In this document: in pieces, positions 5,952 to 13,164 of the stretch
Position numbering within the stretch: the first letter of the stretch is position 1
Layout of the letters: each line of letters opens with the position of its first letter
DNA from: Candidatus Competibacteraceae bacterium
GTDB taxonomy: Bacteria > Pseudomonadota > Gammaproteobacteria > Competibacterales > Competibacteraceae
Reading direction: 5' to 3'
DNA length: 16,012 nt
Assembly: GCA_020445045.1 (NCBI GenBank)
Contig: JAGRHI010000095.1
Coordinates: 1-16,012 of the forward strand
Notes under the pieces: model-generated
Database searches by the model: none
The model's input: the letters and a program-made list of their open reading frames with translations, nothing else
What the model was told of the DNA's origin: nothing
Made by a program: the position numbers and the translations under genes

Positions 5952-6758
5952 ATGAACGACTTCACCTACAACATCCCTTTGCACCTGCTGTCCGCTTACC
6001 GACAGGAGCGATTGATCGTCAGAACCGACGAACCGGCCGCGCTCGCCGCCGCGCTGGAAACGGAAGATCCCGAACGCATCGTCGGCGCGCAGATCGTGGC
6101 GCTCGATGCCGATTCGGAACCGTTGAACGCCTGGGCACAGGGGTTGCCATTGGAATTGATCCTGCGCGATCCCGTCACCGAGTTTCCCTTGCTGTATCGT
6201 CACAGCAACCTGCTCGACAACCACCCGGCGCGGGTGATCGTCCCGGTTGCGCCAGGGTTCGGCAAGGCGGTCAAGGCGGCGGTCTCGCTGGATTTCGCGG
6301 TGCGATTGGAAGTCGGACAACCCGAGCCGACACTGATCGAGGAGATGGCGACAGTGTTGGAGTTCTATCTGCATCAGTCCACGGTCGCTCAACCCATCGA
6401 ATACTTTCATGGTTCCCTACAAGGGTTTTTCCATGACGAGCCAGTGCCGTTATGGGTGTTGCAGGACGACGATCCGCAATATTTGCGCTACGTGACCGAC
6501 GAAGGCGTCGAACGACTGTCCAGGCGGCTGGCGGATCTGAACGCCAACATTGCGCCCGATGCCGGGTTGGAGGCATGGATCGCGCAAGTGCTGGCGGCGG
6601 GGGAAGAATGCCAGGACTGCGAGTTTCTGAAACACTGTGGTGGCTATTTCAAGTGGCCGCGACGCGATTACGATTGCGCCGGAGTGAAGCGCCTGTTTGG
6701 CCATCTGCGGGGTGCCGCCGCCGAACTGCGCCGCGATCTGGATGTGGGATCGACTTGA
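5952..6758 (+). CDS. SPASM-like cysteine-motif protein without a radical SAM triad
   Basis: 268 residues, cytoplasmic, no signal peptide. The only cysteines are C220, C223, C229 and C242, arranged CX2CX5C-GGYFKWP-X6-C. CX2CX5C is the auxiliary iron-sulfur ligand pattern of SPASM domains. No CX3CX2C radical SAM motif is present, so it cannot be a complete radical SAM enzyme. The middle part (about 70-165, with VGQPEP and PIEYFHGSLQGFF) reads like a barrel remnant or a partner-binding domain; this is an impression, not a proven homology. AGGG lies five bases before the ATG. It follows the W-x-N protein gene by 27 bases and ends at a strong terminator, so the two form a dicistronic unit. It may be a split SPASM subunit or scaffold for a maturase encoded elsewhere, or a degenerate enzyme. 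Confidence 0.75.
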   Translation: MNDFTYNIPLHLLSAYRQERLIVRTDEPAALAAALETEDPERIVGAQIVALDADSEPLNAWAQGLPLELILRDPVTEFPLLYRHSNLLDNHPARVIVPVAPGFGKAVKAAVSLDFAVRLEVGQPEPTLIEEMATVLEFYLHQSTVAQPIEYFHGSLQGFFHDEPVPLWVLQDDDPQYLRYVTDEGVERLSRRLADLNANIAPDAGLEAWIAQVLAAGEECQDCEFLKHCGGYFKWPRRDYDCAGVKRLFGHLRGAAAELRRDLDVGST

Positions 6759-6759
6759 C

Positions 6760-6798
6760 GAAACCTCCCGCTGGCGTTTTGCCGGCGGGAGAGGTTTT
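6760..6798 (+). terminator. Strong intrinsic terminator, probably bidirectional
   Basis: An 11-base stem, CTCCCGCTGGC against GCCGGCGGGAG with one G-T pair, has a GTTTT loop and is extended by AAACC/GGTTT across a two-base bulge. On the plus strand it ends in TTTT directly after the SPASM-like gene. Read on the minus strand it ends in GGTTTCGTC, so it may also end the long hslO-to-glycine-zipper transcript. Confidence 0.8.
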
Positions 6799-6847
6799 CC
6801 GGCGACCCGGCGGTCGCTCAGCTTAGGCGGGGCGATCCTGTTGTCTA

Positions 6848-7069
6848 TCAACGATGCCGGCCATAAATGTTGCCGGCCACGGCGCCCGCCACCCCACCGA
6901 TGATCGCGCCTGTCCCGGCGCTGCCACCGGTTAAAGCGCCCATGGCCGCGCCGCCGGCCGCGCCGATGGCCGCGCCGCTCAAGGTGCCCTGCTGGGTTGG
7001 GGTCATGTTGGTGCAGCCGACGCTGAAGGCGAGGGCTGGAATCGCAATTAGAAAGCCGATCTGTTTCAT
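6848..7069 (-). CDS. Small glycine-zipper protein, probable lipoprotein
   Basis: 73 residues: a hydrophobic signal (about 3-18) ending in FSVGC, so C19 may be lipidated although the lipobox is imperfect (Ser at -3). It is followed by a run of small residues with G/A-xxx-G spacing (about 32-66, GAAIGAAGGAAMGALTGG and AIIGGVAGAVAGNIYG). This is the glycine-zipper pattern of YMGG/OmpA-like small envelope proteins, which can insert in or line membranes. AAGGAA precedes the ATG. It is last in the minus-strand run, 11 bases after the secreted hypothetical gene, and is followed by the bidirectional terminator. The specific role is unknown. Confidence 0.82.
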   Translation of the reverse strand: MKQIGFLIAIPALAFSVGCTNMTPTQQGTLSGAAIGAAGGAAMGALTGGSAGTGAIIGGVAGAVAGNIYGRHR

Positions 7070-7080
7070 GGCTTGATTCC

Positions 7081-7518
7081 TTATTTTGCTTTGGATGGGC
7101 CGGCCTTGGGCTTGACCATCTGGAACCAGATCACTTCGATAATCGGCTCCTGCTGTTTGTCGGGATTGGCCTTGTAGTAGGTGTCCACGGTTTCCACGAT
7201 CCGCGGCACGGTCATGCCATCCAAGGCCTTGACCAAGTGGGGGACGGTGGTGCGGTGCTTGGGGTTCGAACCGGTCAACTGGTATTCGACCATCGCCAAG
7301 TTCAGGAGGCCAAGCACATAGGCCCGCTTTTCGATTTCAGTGGCCTTCGACCAGTGTTCGCCAGTGGGGATCAACCATTCCTTTTTTAATGCGGCGGACT
7401 TGACGGCGGGCGATGCGGGTTGAGCGGGTTGGGCGGCTTGAGTGGCGGGTCCGCCGATCAGTGCCAAGGCCAGGCCCACGGACAAGAGGGTGGCTTTGGC
7501 GGGATGATGTCTGGGCAT
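7081..7518 (-). CDS. Secreted hypothetical protein
   Basis: 145 residues with a clear signal peptide (about 1-29, cleavage near TQAA/QPA) and an Ala/Pro/Gln-rich linker to about residue 42. The folded part has W48, AYVLGLLNLAMVEYQ (67-80), and VDTYYKANPDKQQEPIIEVIWF (111-132). The plan W, then YVLGL, then VxxYYxANP, then a C-terminal helix recalls the periplasmic Rap1a/Tai immunity-like fold, but the conserved cysteines of that family are absent, so this is only a weak resemblance. I chose the ATG at 7518 because AAGGAG precedes it and a signal peptide follows. The in-frame ATG at 7599 would bury the signal. It is 11 bases upstream of the glycine-zipper gene. Function unknown. Confidence 0.8.
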   Translation of the reverse strand: MPRHHPAKATLLSVGLALALIGGPATQAAQPAQPASPAVKSAALKKEWLIPTGEHWSKATEIEKRAYVLGLLNLAMVEYQLTGSNPKHRTTVPHLVKALDGMTVPRIVETVDTYYKANPDKQQEPIIEVIWFQMVKPKAGPSKAK

Positions 7519-7625
7519 GGAAATCTCCTTCAATGAGCACGTGGAGAGGGGTTGCCGGTACTCCCGCGAAGCGGGTTGAAAGCAAGCAAACACCAGCATA
7601 ATCCTTGGAGAGACAAAAGAGAGCT
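7519..7625. other. Spacer with a small hairpin, no gene
   Basis: 107 bases between two minus-strand genes. It holds a perfect CCCGC-TTC-GCGGG stem (about 7562-7574) without a T-run and the ribosome site of the secreted hypothetical protein. I see no clear promoter, so read-through from upstream is likely, but an internal promoter cannot be excluded. Confidence 0.3.
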
Positions 7626-8219
7626 TCAGACGGACTTTTTTGGGGATCGACGTGCCTGCCAGCGGTTGTACAGCCAGATCCAGACCAAATAGATGATGAT
7701 GGTCCCAATCCCCACGTAAACCAGGATCGGGATGAGGTTCTGAACCATGATCATGAAGATCGCGCCACTACCTAGGAAGATTGCGACGACGCAAAGTCGC
7801 CAATCGAAATAGATGCCGGCCAGAAAGGTGGTCAACGTGACGTTGAGCATCAGCAGGAAGCTGGCTTGGCGGTCGTCGAGGCTACTCATGAAGCCTTGGG
7901 TCGTCGCCATGAAAACCACTTGCATGAGCAGTAACAACGTTCCCCAATGCAAAATTTGCCGGGCGATCAGCAGGGCACGGGCTTTGACGGTCGGTTCGAC
8001 GTGGTTCCATTGGGTGGCGATGCAGATCAGACCAAAGACCGGGATCAGGTAATGCCAGTACCAACGGCTATTTTGCGCGTTGGCTTCCGTATAGGCCGCG
8101 CCGATCCAGGACAGCAGGATCATCAGATAAAAGCCGATATCCCTGGGGCGAAAGATCTGCCGCAGCAGGCTGTGTCGGGTGGGGACTGGTTCGGTCGGGC
8201 TCAGTTCAAGTTCGGACAT
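7626..8219 (-). CDS. Polytopic membrane protein, function unknown
   Basis: 197 residues with a hydrophilic N-terminus (about 1-27) and about six membrane helices near 29-43, 54-70, 85-105, 120-138, 141-159 and 162-184, ending in a positively charged tail (RWQARRSPKKSV) that should face the cytoplasm. There are no recognisable catalytic or transport motifs and I do not recognise the family. AGGAAA precedes the ATG at 8219. It follows the alpha/beta hydrolase gene by 36 bases in the same direction, so it may be part of the hslO-mpl-ubiX transcript, though its distance from neighbours on both sides is larger than elsewhere in the run. Confidence 0.82.
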   Translation of the reverse strand: MSELELSPTEPVPTRHSLLRQIFRPRDIGFYLMILLSWIGAAYTEANAQNSRWYWHYLIPVFGLICIATQWNHVEPTVKARALLIARQILHWGTLLLLMQVVFMATTQGFMSSLDDRQASFLLMLNVTLTTFLAGIYFDWRLCVVAIFLGSGAIFMIMVQNLIPILVYVGIGTIIIYLVWIWLYNRWQARRSPKKSV

Positions 8220-8255
8220 GACGGTTTCCTTGCCTGGGTTCGATTTTCTAGAGGG

Positions 8256-9068
8256 CTACGGACCAATATTAGCGCATGCCCCGGCGATGAAGCGCCCGGT
8301 GGTGGCCAGCACGGTTTCCCGCGCCTGATGGTGGGGGACGTGGCCGCGGCCGGGCAGCCACAACAGCTCCGTCGGGCCGGCGACCCCGGCGGCGATGGCG
8401 TCCACTTGGGCGCGGGTACCGTATTCGTCGTCCTCACCCTGGACGATCAGCACCGGGCAAACGATTCGGGGCAGTTCGGCTGTCATGTTCCAATCGCGAT
8501 AGTCGGGCCGCAGCCAAGTATCGCACCAGCCTCGGAACATGGCGTCGGTGTTGTCGCCGTGGTAGCGCCGCAGTCCTTCCCGCAAGCTCCCCTGCCGGTA
8601 GGCATCGCGGGCACGCCGGATGCCGGCCAGGCATTTTTCATCGACGAAAACGTGCGCCGCTTCGCTGATCACGGCGCGCGTCCGTTGGGGATAGGCGGCG
8701 GCGAACAGCAGGGCGATGGAGCCGCCGTCGCTGTGGCCGAACAGGATCGGCGGTTCGACGATGCCGCGGGTTTCCAGTACCTCGGGCAGCGTATCCCACG
8801 CCTCTCGTTGTAAATAGTCGTTGGGACGCGGCCCGACCAGCGGCTCGGAGCGACCGTAACCCCAACGCTCGTACACCAGTCCCGGCAAGCCGGTTTGGGC
8901 GCACAATTGTTCGGGGAAACCACGCCATTGACCGATGCTGCCCAGCCCTTCATGCAGAAAAACCAGGGTGGGACCGGCGGCGGCGCGCGATGGGATCAGA
9001 TGTTCGACGTGCAGCCGGTGGCCGGCGGCCTCTAACGCGTGATGATGGCGGCGGACGAGTTCGGTCAT
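8256..9068 (-). CDS. Alpha/beta hydrolase
   Basis: 270 residues, cytoplasmic. The alpha/beta hydrolase fold is shown by HEGLGS (39-44, oxyanion loop), nucleophile elbow GHSDGG (111-116, S113), an acid in QGEDDEYG (D213 or D214) and the catalytic histidine H243 in GRGHVPH. The triad is therefore complete. HEGLG with ERWGYGRS is typical of the group related to proline iminopeptidase and carboxylesterases; the substrate is not predictable. It starts seven bases after the Lon-domain gene stop codon and has no clear ribosome site, so translation is likely coupled. The context (ubiX, mpl, Lon-N domain) gives no direct clue to its job. Confidence 0.9.
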   Translation of the reverse strand: MTELVRRHHHALEAAGHRLHVEHLIPSRAAAGPTLVFLHEGLGSIGQWRGFPEQLCAQTGLPGLVYERWGYGRSEPLVGPRPNDYLQREAWDTLPEVLETRGIVEPPILFGHSDGGSIALLFAAAYPQRTRAVISEAAHVFVDEKCLAGIRRARDAYRQGSLREGLRRYHGDNTDAMFRGWCDTWLRPDYRDWNMTAELPRIVCPVLIVQGEDDEYGTRAQVDAIAAGVAGPTELLWLPGRGHVPHHQARETVLATTGRFIAGACANIGP

Positions 9069-9075
9069 GAGGGAT

Positions 9076-9675
9076 TCAGGCGATGTTTTGTTCCTGGAAG
9101 ATCGCCAGCAGGATATCCAGCCGCTGCCGGGGTTCGGTCATCTCCAACAGCGTGTGGCGGACGTGCGGCGGCAGGGGCAGGATTTCCGCCAGGCGGTTGC
9201 CGACCCAGGCCGCGTCTTCCCAATCCGGTGTCAGGAATCGGCGATAGGGTAGCAGTTCCTCGCGTTCCAACAGATCGCGGAGGACACGGACCAGGGGTTC
9301 GTGGCTGGGCAAGGTCGGTAGCGCCGGATCGTCCGGTAGCCACCGTACCTGACCGATCAGCAGTTGGTCGGGCCGCACGTGATGGTTGATCACGCGCAGC
9401 CGTTGTGCGCCCAGACAAGTGATACCGAGCACACCGTCGTCCAATTGATCGAAATCCACGATGCGCGCCAGGGTGCCGACCGGATGGATGCGGGTTGGCG
9501 GGCCGCCCGTTTCGCGCCCCTCGTGGATCGTGACCACCCCGAAACCGCTGTCGGTGCGCAGACAGGCGCTGATCAGATCCAGATAGCGGGTTTCGAAGAT
9601 CCGCAAGGGCAGGGTTCCGCCGGGAAACAGCACGGTGTGCAACGGAAACAGGGGTAGTTCCTGAGTGGCGGTCAT
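9076..9675 (-). CDS. Lon N-terminal-domain protein (stand-alone LON substrate-binding domain)
   Basis: 199 residues consisting of the Lon N-terminal (PUA-like) domain only. LPLFPLHTVLFPGGTLPLRIFE (7-28) is its hallmark, followed by GFGVV, HEG, VGTLARI and a helical C-terminal part. There is no AAA+ ATPase or Ser-Lys protease domain, so it is not a protease. Such stand-alone proteins are widespread in proteobacteria and are annotated as peptidase S16 lon domain proteins of unknown function; substrate or partner binding is a reasonable guess. The ATG at 9675 lies six bases after the ubiX stop, and its own stop lies seven bases before the hydrolase start, so it sits inside a tight operon. Confidence 0.93.
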   Translation of the reverse strand: MTATQELPLFPLHTVLFPGGTLPLRIFETRYLDLISACLRTDSGFGVVTIHEGRETGGPPTRIHPVGTLARIVDFDQLDDGVLGITCLGAQRLRVINHHVRPDQLLIGQVRWLPDDPALPTLPSHEPLVRVLRDLLEREELLPYRRFLTPDWEDAAWVGNRLAEILPLPPHVRHTLLEMTEPRQRLDILLAIFQEQNIA

Positions 9676-9681
9676 GATCGC

Positions 9682-10302
9682 TCAGCTTGGTTCCGGCGAT
9701 TCGCCCCAGCGCGGCAGCAGCGTGTGGGGAATGTCCAGTTGGTCGAGGATTCTGGCCACGATGAAATCCACCAGTTCCACCACCGTGGTCGGCCGGTAGT
9801 AAAAACCGGGGTTGGTCGGCAGGATGACCGCGCCGGCGCGGGCCAGGCGCAGCATGTTTTCCAGGTGGATGACGGAAAGCGGCGTTTCCCGCAACGCCAG
9901 GATCAGCTTGCGCCCTTCCTTGAGCGTGACATCGGCGGCGCGCTCCAGCAGGTTGTCGCTGTTGCCGTTGGCGATGGCGGCCAACGCGCCGGTGGTGCAG
10001 GGGCAGACCACCATCGCCCGCGCCCGCGCCGAGCCGCTGGCCGGTGGCGCGGTCCATTCGTCCTGGCCGAATACCCGCAGTCGGCCGGGATCGCAACGGT
10101 ACCGTTCGATCAGTACCCGCTGGATGTCGCGCGGCCGGCCGGGCAGGCGCAGCTCGGTTTCCATGTGGATCACGATCTGGGCCGCTTTCGAGATCAGCAG
10201 TTGCACCGGGTGGCCGGCATCCAGCAGGCATTGCAGCAGACGCAGCCCATAATCGGCCCCGGACGCGCCGGTCATGCCGAGGATGATGGGGCGATCAGAC
10301 AT
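9682..10302 (-). CDS. ubiX: Flavin prenyltransferase UbiX
   Basis: Attaches a dimethylallyl group to FMN to make prenyl-FMN, the cofactor of the UbiD decarboxylase in ubiquinone synthesis. 206 residues (E. coli 189). Flavin-site motif GMTGASG (9-15); LLISKAA in the second strand; CPCTTGALAAIANG in the middle; RKLILALRETPLS with the phosphate-binding Arg; and NPGFYYRP near the C-terminus. All match UbiX/Pad1. The start overlaps the mpl stop by eight bases (ATGTCTGA). mpl-ubiX adjacency is also known in Pseudomonas, so the pairing is conserved though the pathways differ. No ubiD is in the window. Confidence 0.96.
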   Translation of the reverse strand: MSDRPIILGMTGASGADYGLRLLQCLLDAGHPVQLLISKAAQIVIHMETELRLPGRPRDIQRVLIERYRCDPGRLRVFGQDEWTAPPASGSARARAMVVCPCTTGALAAIANGNSDNLLERAADVTLKEGRKLILALRETPLSVIHLENMLRLARAGAVILPTNPGFYYRPTTVVELVDFIVARILDQLDIPHTLLPRWGESPEPS

Positions 10303-11659
10303 CGGCGTCCGCGCGCAGCGTTCGCAGCAGCCGCTCGTGAATGCCGCCGAATCCGCCGTTGCTCATGATCAGCACCTGGGTACCCGGTTGGGTCCGAGCG
10401 TGAATGGCGGCGAGAGTATCGTCCAGCGTGTGGCACACGTGCCCGCGCGAGCCGAGCGCCGCCGCGATCGCGTCCAGATCCCATCCGAGATCGGGCGCCT
10501 GATACAGCACCACCGTGTCGGCCAGCGCCAGGGCGGGCGCCAAGCTGTCCTTGAATACGCCCAGCTTCATGGTATTGGAGCGCGGCTCCAGCACGGCGAC
10601 GATCGGCTGATCGCCGACCCGAGCGCGCAACCCGGCCAGCGTGGTCGCGATCGCGGTGGGATGGTGGGCGAAATCGTCGTGGACCGTTACGCCGTTGACC
10701 ACGCCGCGCGTTTCCAGCCGCCGCTTGACACCCTGAAAATCCGCCAGCGCGGCGAGCGCCGTCGCCATCGGTACGCCGGCATGACGGGCGGCGGCGAGGG
10801 CGGCGAGGGCGTTGTGGACGTTGTGCAGCCCCAGTTGCGGCCATTCCGCCCGACCTTGCGGCGACCCTTGGTGGTACACCTCGAAAGCGCCGCCGTCGGG
10901 AGCGATATCCCGCGCTTCCCAATCGCCGGCGCCAAAGCGTTCCACCGGCGTCCAGCAACCCATCGCCAGCACCTCGGCCAGATTCGTATCCTGCCCATTG
11001 GCAACGACCAGACCGCTGCCCGGCACGATCCGCAGCAGGTGATGGAACTGGCGTTGAATCGCCGCCAGATCGGGGAAGATGTCGGCGTGGTCGAATTCCA
11101 GGTTGTTCAGAATCAGGGTGCGTGGCCGGTAGTGAACGAACTTGGAGCGTTTATCGAAAAACGCCGTGTCGTACTCATCGGCTTCCACCACGAACAACGG
11201 CGCGCGGCCCAAGCGCGCCGACACGCCGAAATTGCTTGGAATGCCGCCGATCAGAAAGCCGGGTTCCAAACCAGCGTACTCCAGAATCCAGGCCAGCAAA
11301 CTGCTGGTGGAGGTTTTGCCGTGGGTGCCGGCCACCGCCAGTACGTGGTGTCCACGCAGCACATGATCCGCCAGCCAGGCTGGGCCGGAGGTGTAGGGCA
11401 GGTCGCGATTGAGCAGTTCCTCGACGATCGGCCGGCCTCGGCTCATCACGTTGCCGACCACCACCATGTCCGGCCGGAATTCGGCGAGCTGGTCGGGATC
11501 GTAGCCTTCCCGCAAGGTGATGCCGGCCTCGGCCAGTTGGGTGCTCATCGGTGGATAGACGCCGGCGTCGCAACCGGACACGGTATGCCCCGCCGCGCGG
11601 GCCAGCAGGGCGACGCCGGCCATGAACGTGCCGCAAATACCGAGGATGTGAATGTGCAT
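10295..11659 (-). CDS. mpl: UDP-N-acetylmuramate:L-alanyl-gamma-D-glutamyl-meso-diaminopimelate ligase
   Basis: Murein recycling enzyme: joins the recovered tripeptide L-Ala-D-Glu-mDAP to UDP-MurNAc using ATP, in the cytoplasm. 454 residues (E. coli 457). It is a Mur ligase with HIHILGICGTFMAG at the start (UDP-binding domain), the ATP loop AGTHGKTSTSS (110-120), EADEYDTAFFD in the central domain, HDDFAHHPTAI and LEPRSNTMKLG in the C-terminal domain; these are the Mpl forms rather than MurC. The ATG at 11659 has GGGAGA upstream, and a hairpin lies just before that (11672-11701). Its stop overlaps the ubiX start. Confidence 0.97.
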   Translation of the reverse strand: MHIHILGICGTFMAGVALLARAAGHTVSGCDAGVYPPMSTQLAEAGITLREGYDPDQLAEFRPDMVVVGNVMSRGRPIVEELLNRDLPYTSGPAWLADHVLRGHHVLAVAGTHGKTSTSSLLAWILEYAGLEPGFLIGGIPSNFGVSARLGRAPLFVVEADEYDTAFFDKRSKFVHYRPRTLILNNLEFDHADIFPDLAAIQRQFHHLLRIVPGSGLVVANGQDTNLAEVLAMGCWTPVERFGAGDWEARDIAPDGGAFEVYHQGSPQGRAEWPQLGLHNVHNALAALAAARHAGVPMATALAALADFQGVKRRLETRGVVNGVTVHDDFAHHPTAIATTLAGLRARVGDQPIVAVLEPRSNTMKLGVFKDSLAPALALADTVVLYQAPDLGWDLDAIAAALGSRGHVCHTLDDTLAAIHARTQPGTQVLIMSNGGFGGIHERLLRTLRADADV

Positions 11660-11671
11660 GCGGGAATCTCC

Positions 11672-11701
11672 CCGTCCGACCCGGTCACGGGTGCGGGACG
11701 G
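11672..11701 (-). promoter_or_regulatory. Hairpin next to the mpl ribosome binding site
   Basis: Outer arms CCGTCC (11672-11677) and GGACGG (11696-11701), inner arms ACCCG (11679-11683) and CGGGT (11688-11692), loop GTCA. It fills most of the 59-base spacer between the upstream membrane protein gene and mpl and abuts the GGGGAGA ribosome site. No T-run follows, so it is more likely to affect mRNA processing or translation than to terminate. Confidence 0.4.
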
Positions 11702-11718
11702 CGCAGGGTTGGAGCGCC

Positions 11719-12219
11719 TCAGCCGATCCAACCGGTGAGCGTCCAGGATAAAAAGGTATAGCCCAGGGCGTAGAGCGCGCCGATCCAGACCGAGGTGTTG
11801 AAGGCATGACGCAGAATGTGGGCCATGACGGCGATGCTCCAGACCATCAACACCAGCATCAGTAGCGAGGGAAACTGGCTATCGCCTTGCGGTCCCTGGC
11901 GCACGATCCAGAGCATTAGCGGCAACGCCAGTAGGCCCATCAGGGTGCCGGAACCGGTCAGGGCGGCCAGGGTCTGTTCGAAGCGGCCGGAGTGCCGGTA
12001 CAGGATCAGCGTCAAGTACAGCAGGCCGGCCAGCAGCACCAAGTCCAGCAGTATTTGCAGGAGCGCCACCTGAACCGGTACGTTCAGGGTCAGCACCAGC
12101 AGGCCGGATGCGCCATAGGCCAGCAAACACATCTTCAGCAGCGCCATGGAGGCCGGTACGTCCCGCGGGCCTTTACGGAACAGGCAAATATCCAGAAACA
12201 GATCGAACAGGATGCGCAT
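11719..12219 (-). CDS. Integral membrane protein between hslO and mpl
   Basis: 166 residues, about five membrane helices (near 26-44, 50-73, 91-106, 117-137 and 144-162). The N-terminal FLDICLFRKGPRDVPAS before the first helix and the loop RHSGRFEQTLAALTGSG recall Yip1-like small membrane proteins, but I cannot assign a family with confidence. The ATG at 12219 begins four bases after the hslO stop codon, and no separate ribosome site is clear, so coupling to hslO is likely. The in-frame extension to 12342 is rejected because it lies inside hslO. Function unknown. Confidence 0.85.
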   Translation of the reverse strand: MRILFDLFLDICLFRKGPRDVPASMALLKMCLLAYGASGLLVLTLNVPVQVALLQILLDLVLLAGLLYLTLILYRHSGRFEQTLAALTGSGTLMGLLALPLMLWIVRQGPQGDSQFPSLLMLVLMVWSIAVMAHILRHAFNTSVWIGALYALGYTFLSWTLTGWIG

Positions 12220-12223
12220 GGAT

Positions 12224-13093
12224 TCAGTGACGAACGACGGAGGGAGCAGGGCCGGTGGCCGCGAACAAGCCGGCGATGTCGAGTGGGTCAAAGGTGTAAC
12301 GGTGGCCGCAAAACTCGCAGTCCACCTGTAGCGTGCGCTCATCGGCCAGCGCCTGACGGAGTTCGTTCTCGCCCAGCGCGCTCAGCATGCCGGCGGTGCG
12401 TTCCCGCGAGCAGTTGCAACGGTAGCGAAAGCTCCGCGGGGCGAACAGCCGGACATCCTCTTCGTGGAACAACCGACGCAGCAGCGTGGAAACGTCCAGT
12501 CGCAGCAGTTCGGTGGGTTGCAGGGTATCGGCCAACATGTTCAGACGCCGCCAAGCATCCGGTTCGGCGTCGTTACCGGGTAGTTGCTGCAACAGCAGGC
12601 CGGCGGCGGTTTGCTCGTCGGTGGCCAGCCAGATCCGGGTGGGCAACTGTTCGGAATGGGCGAAATAATGCTCCAGGGTTTCCGTCAGGGTGTCGCCGCG
12701 CAGATCGATCACACTTTGATAGGGCTCCTTACCCGAGCCGGCGTCAAGAGTGAGGACGAGTGTGCCGTCGCCGCACAGTTCGCGCAGCGGCGCCGGACCC
12801 GGTTCGCCGTTCCAGCGGGCCAGTCCGCGCAAGGTACGGTCGGCGGCGACTTGCACCACCAGCAAGCGCAGTGGTCCGCGAGCCTGGATTTGCAAGGTCA
12901 GCAGACCATCGATTTTGATGGTCGCCGATAGCAGGGCGGCGGCGGCGACGGCCTCGCCCAGCACTTGGCGGACCGCTGACGGGTAGGTACGGCGTTCCAG
13001 CACTGTCCGCCATGTAGTGTCAAGCCGCACGATTTCGCCGCGGATCGGCAGGGTTTCGAAAAGAAAACGTTGCAGACAGTCGTGGTCGGACAT
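12224..13093 (-). CDS. hslO: Redox-regulated chaperone Hsp33
   Basis: Cytoplasmic holdase switched on by oxidation: four cysteines bind zinc when reduced and form disulfides under peroxide or bleach plus heat. 289 residues (E. coli 292). The C-terminal switch is complete: C226-x-C228, then exactly 30 residues, then C259-x2-C262. The N-terminal domain has the expected start (FLFETLPIRGEIVRLD) and GEAVAAAALLSATIK. The ATG at 13093 matches the family start; the ORF upstream of it is unlike Hsp33. The ribosome site is weak. It is the first gene of the leftward run and diverges from the dcw operon. Confidence 0.96.
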   Translation of the reverse strand: MSDHDCLQRFLFETLPIRGEIVRLDTTWRTVLERRTYPSAVRQVLGEAVAAAALLSATIKIDGLLTLQIQARGPLRLLVVQVAADRTLRGLARWNGEPGPAPLRELCGDGTLVLTLDAGSGKEPYQSVIDLRGDTLTETLEHYFAHSEQLPTRIWLATDEQTAAGLLLQQLPGNDAEPDAWRRLNMLADTLQPTELLRLDVSTLLRRLFHEEDVRLFAPRSFRYRCNCSRERTAGMLSALGENELRQALADERTLQVDCEFCGHRYTFDPLDIAGLFAATGPAPSVVRH

Positions 13094-13135
13094 GTTCGTG
13101 GTTGGCGTTGCTCGGTGGAAAGTAGGCCAAGACGC

Positions 13136-13164
13136 AAAGTACCCGCTTGCCGCGACTTTAACAA
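13136..13164 (-). promoter_or_regulatory. Candidate hslO promoter
   Basis: TTGTTA (13164-13159) and TACTTT (13141-13136) are spaced by 17 bases on the minus strand, with the hslO ATG about 43 bases downstream of the -10. The match is modest. A heat-shock (sigma-32) promoter was considered but no clear CTTGAAA/CCCCAT pair was found. Confidence 0.35.

Noticed and set aside
5702..6436. A plus-strand frame fusing the W-x-N gene region with the SPASM-like gene region
   Set aside because: Arg-rich shadow frame without family features. The two separate genes each have a good ribosome site and coherent protein features.
9065..10231. A 388-codon minus-strand frame across ubiX and the Lon-domain gene
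   Set aside because: Arg/Pro/Gly/Ala-rich low-complexity translation in a shifted frame; ubiX and the Lon-N protein in the other frame match known families throughout.
10274..11761. A 495-codon open frame on the plus strand
   Set aside because: It is fully antisense to mpl and flanks, has no recognisable domain, and reflects the GC-rich codon use of mpl, whose product is unmistakable.
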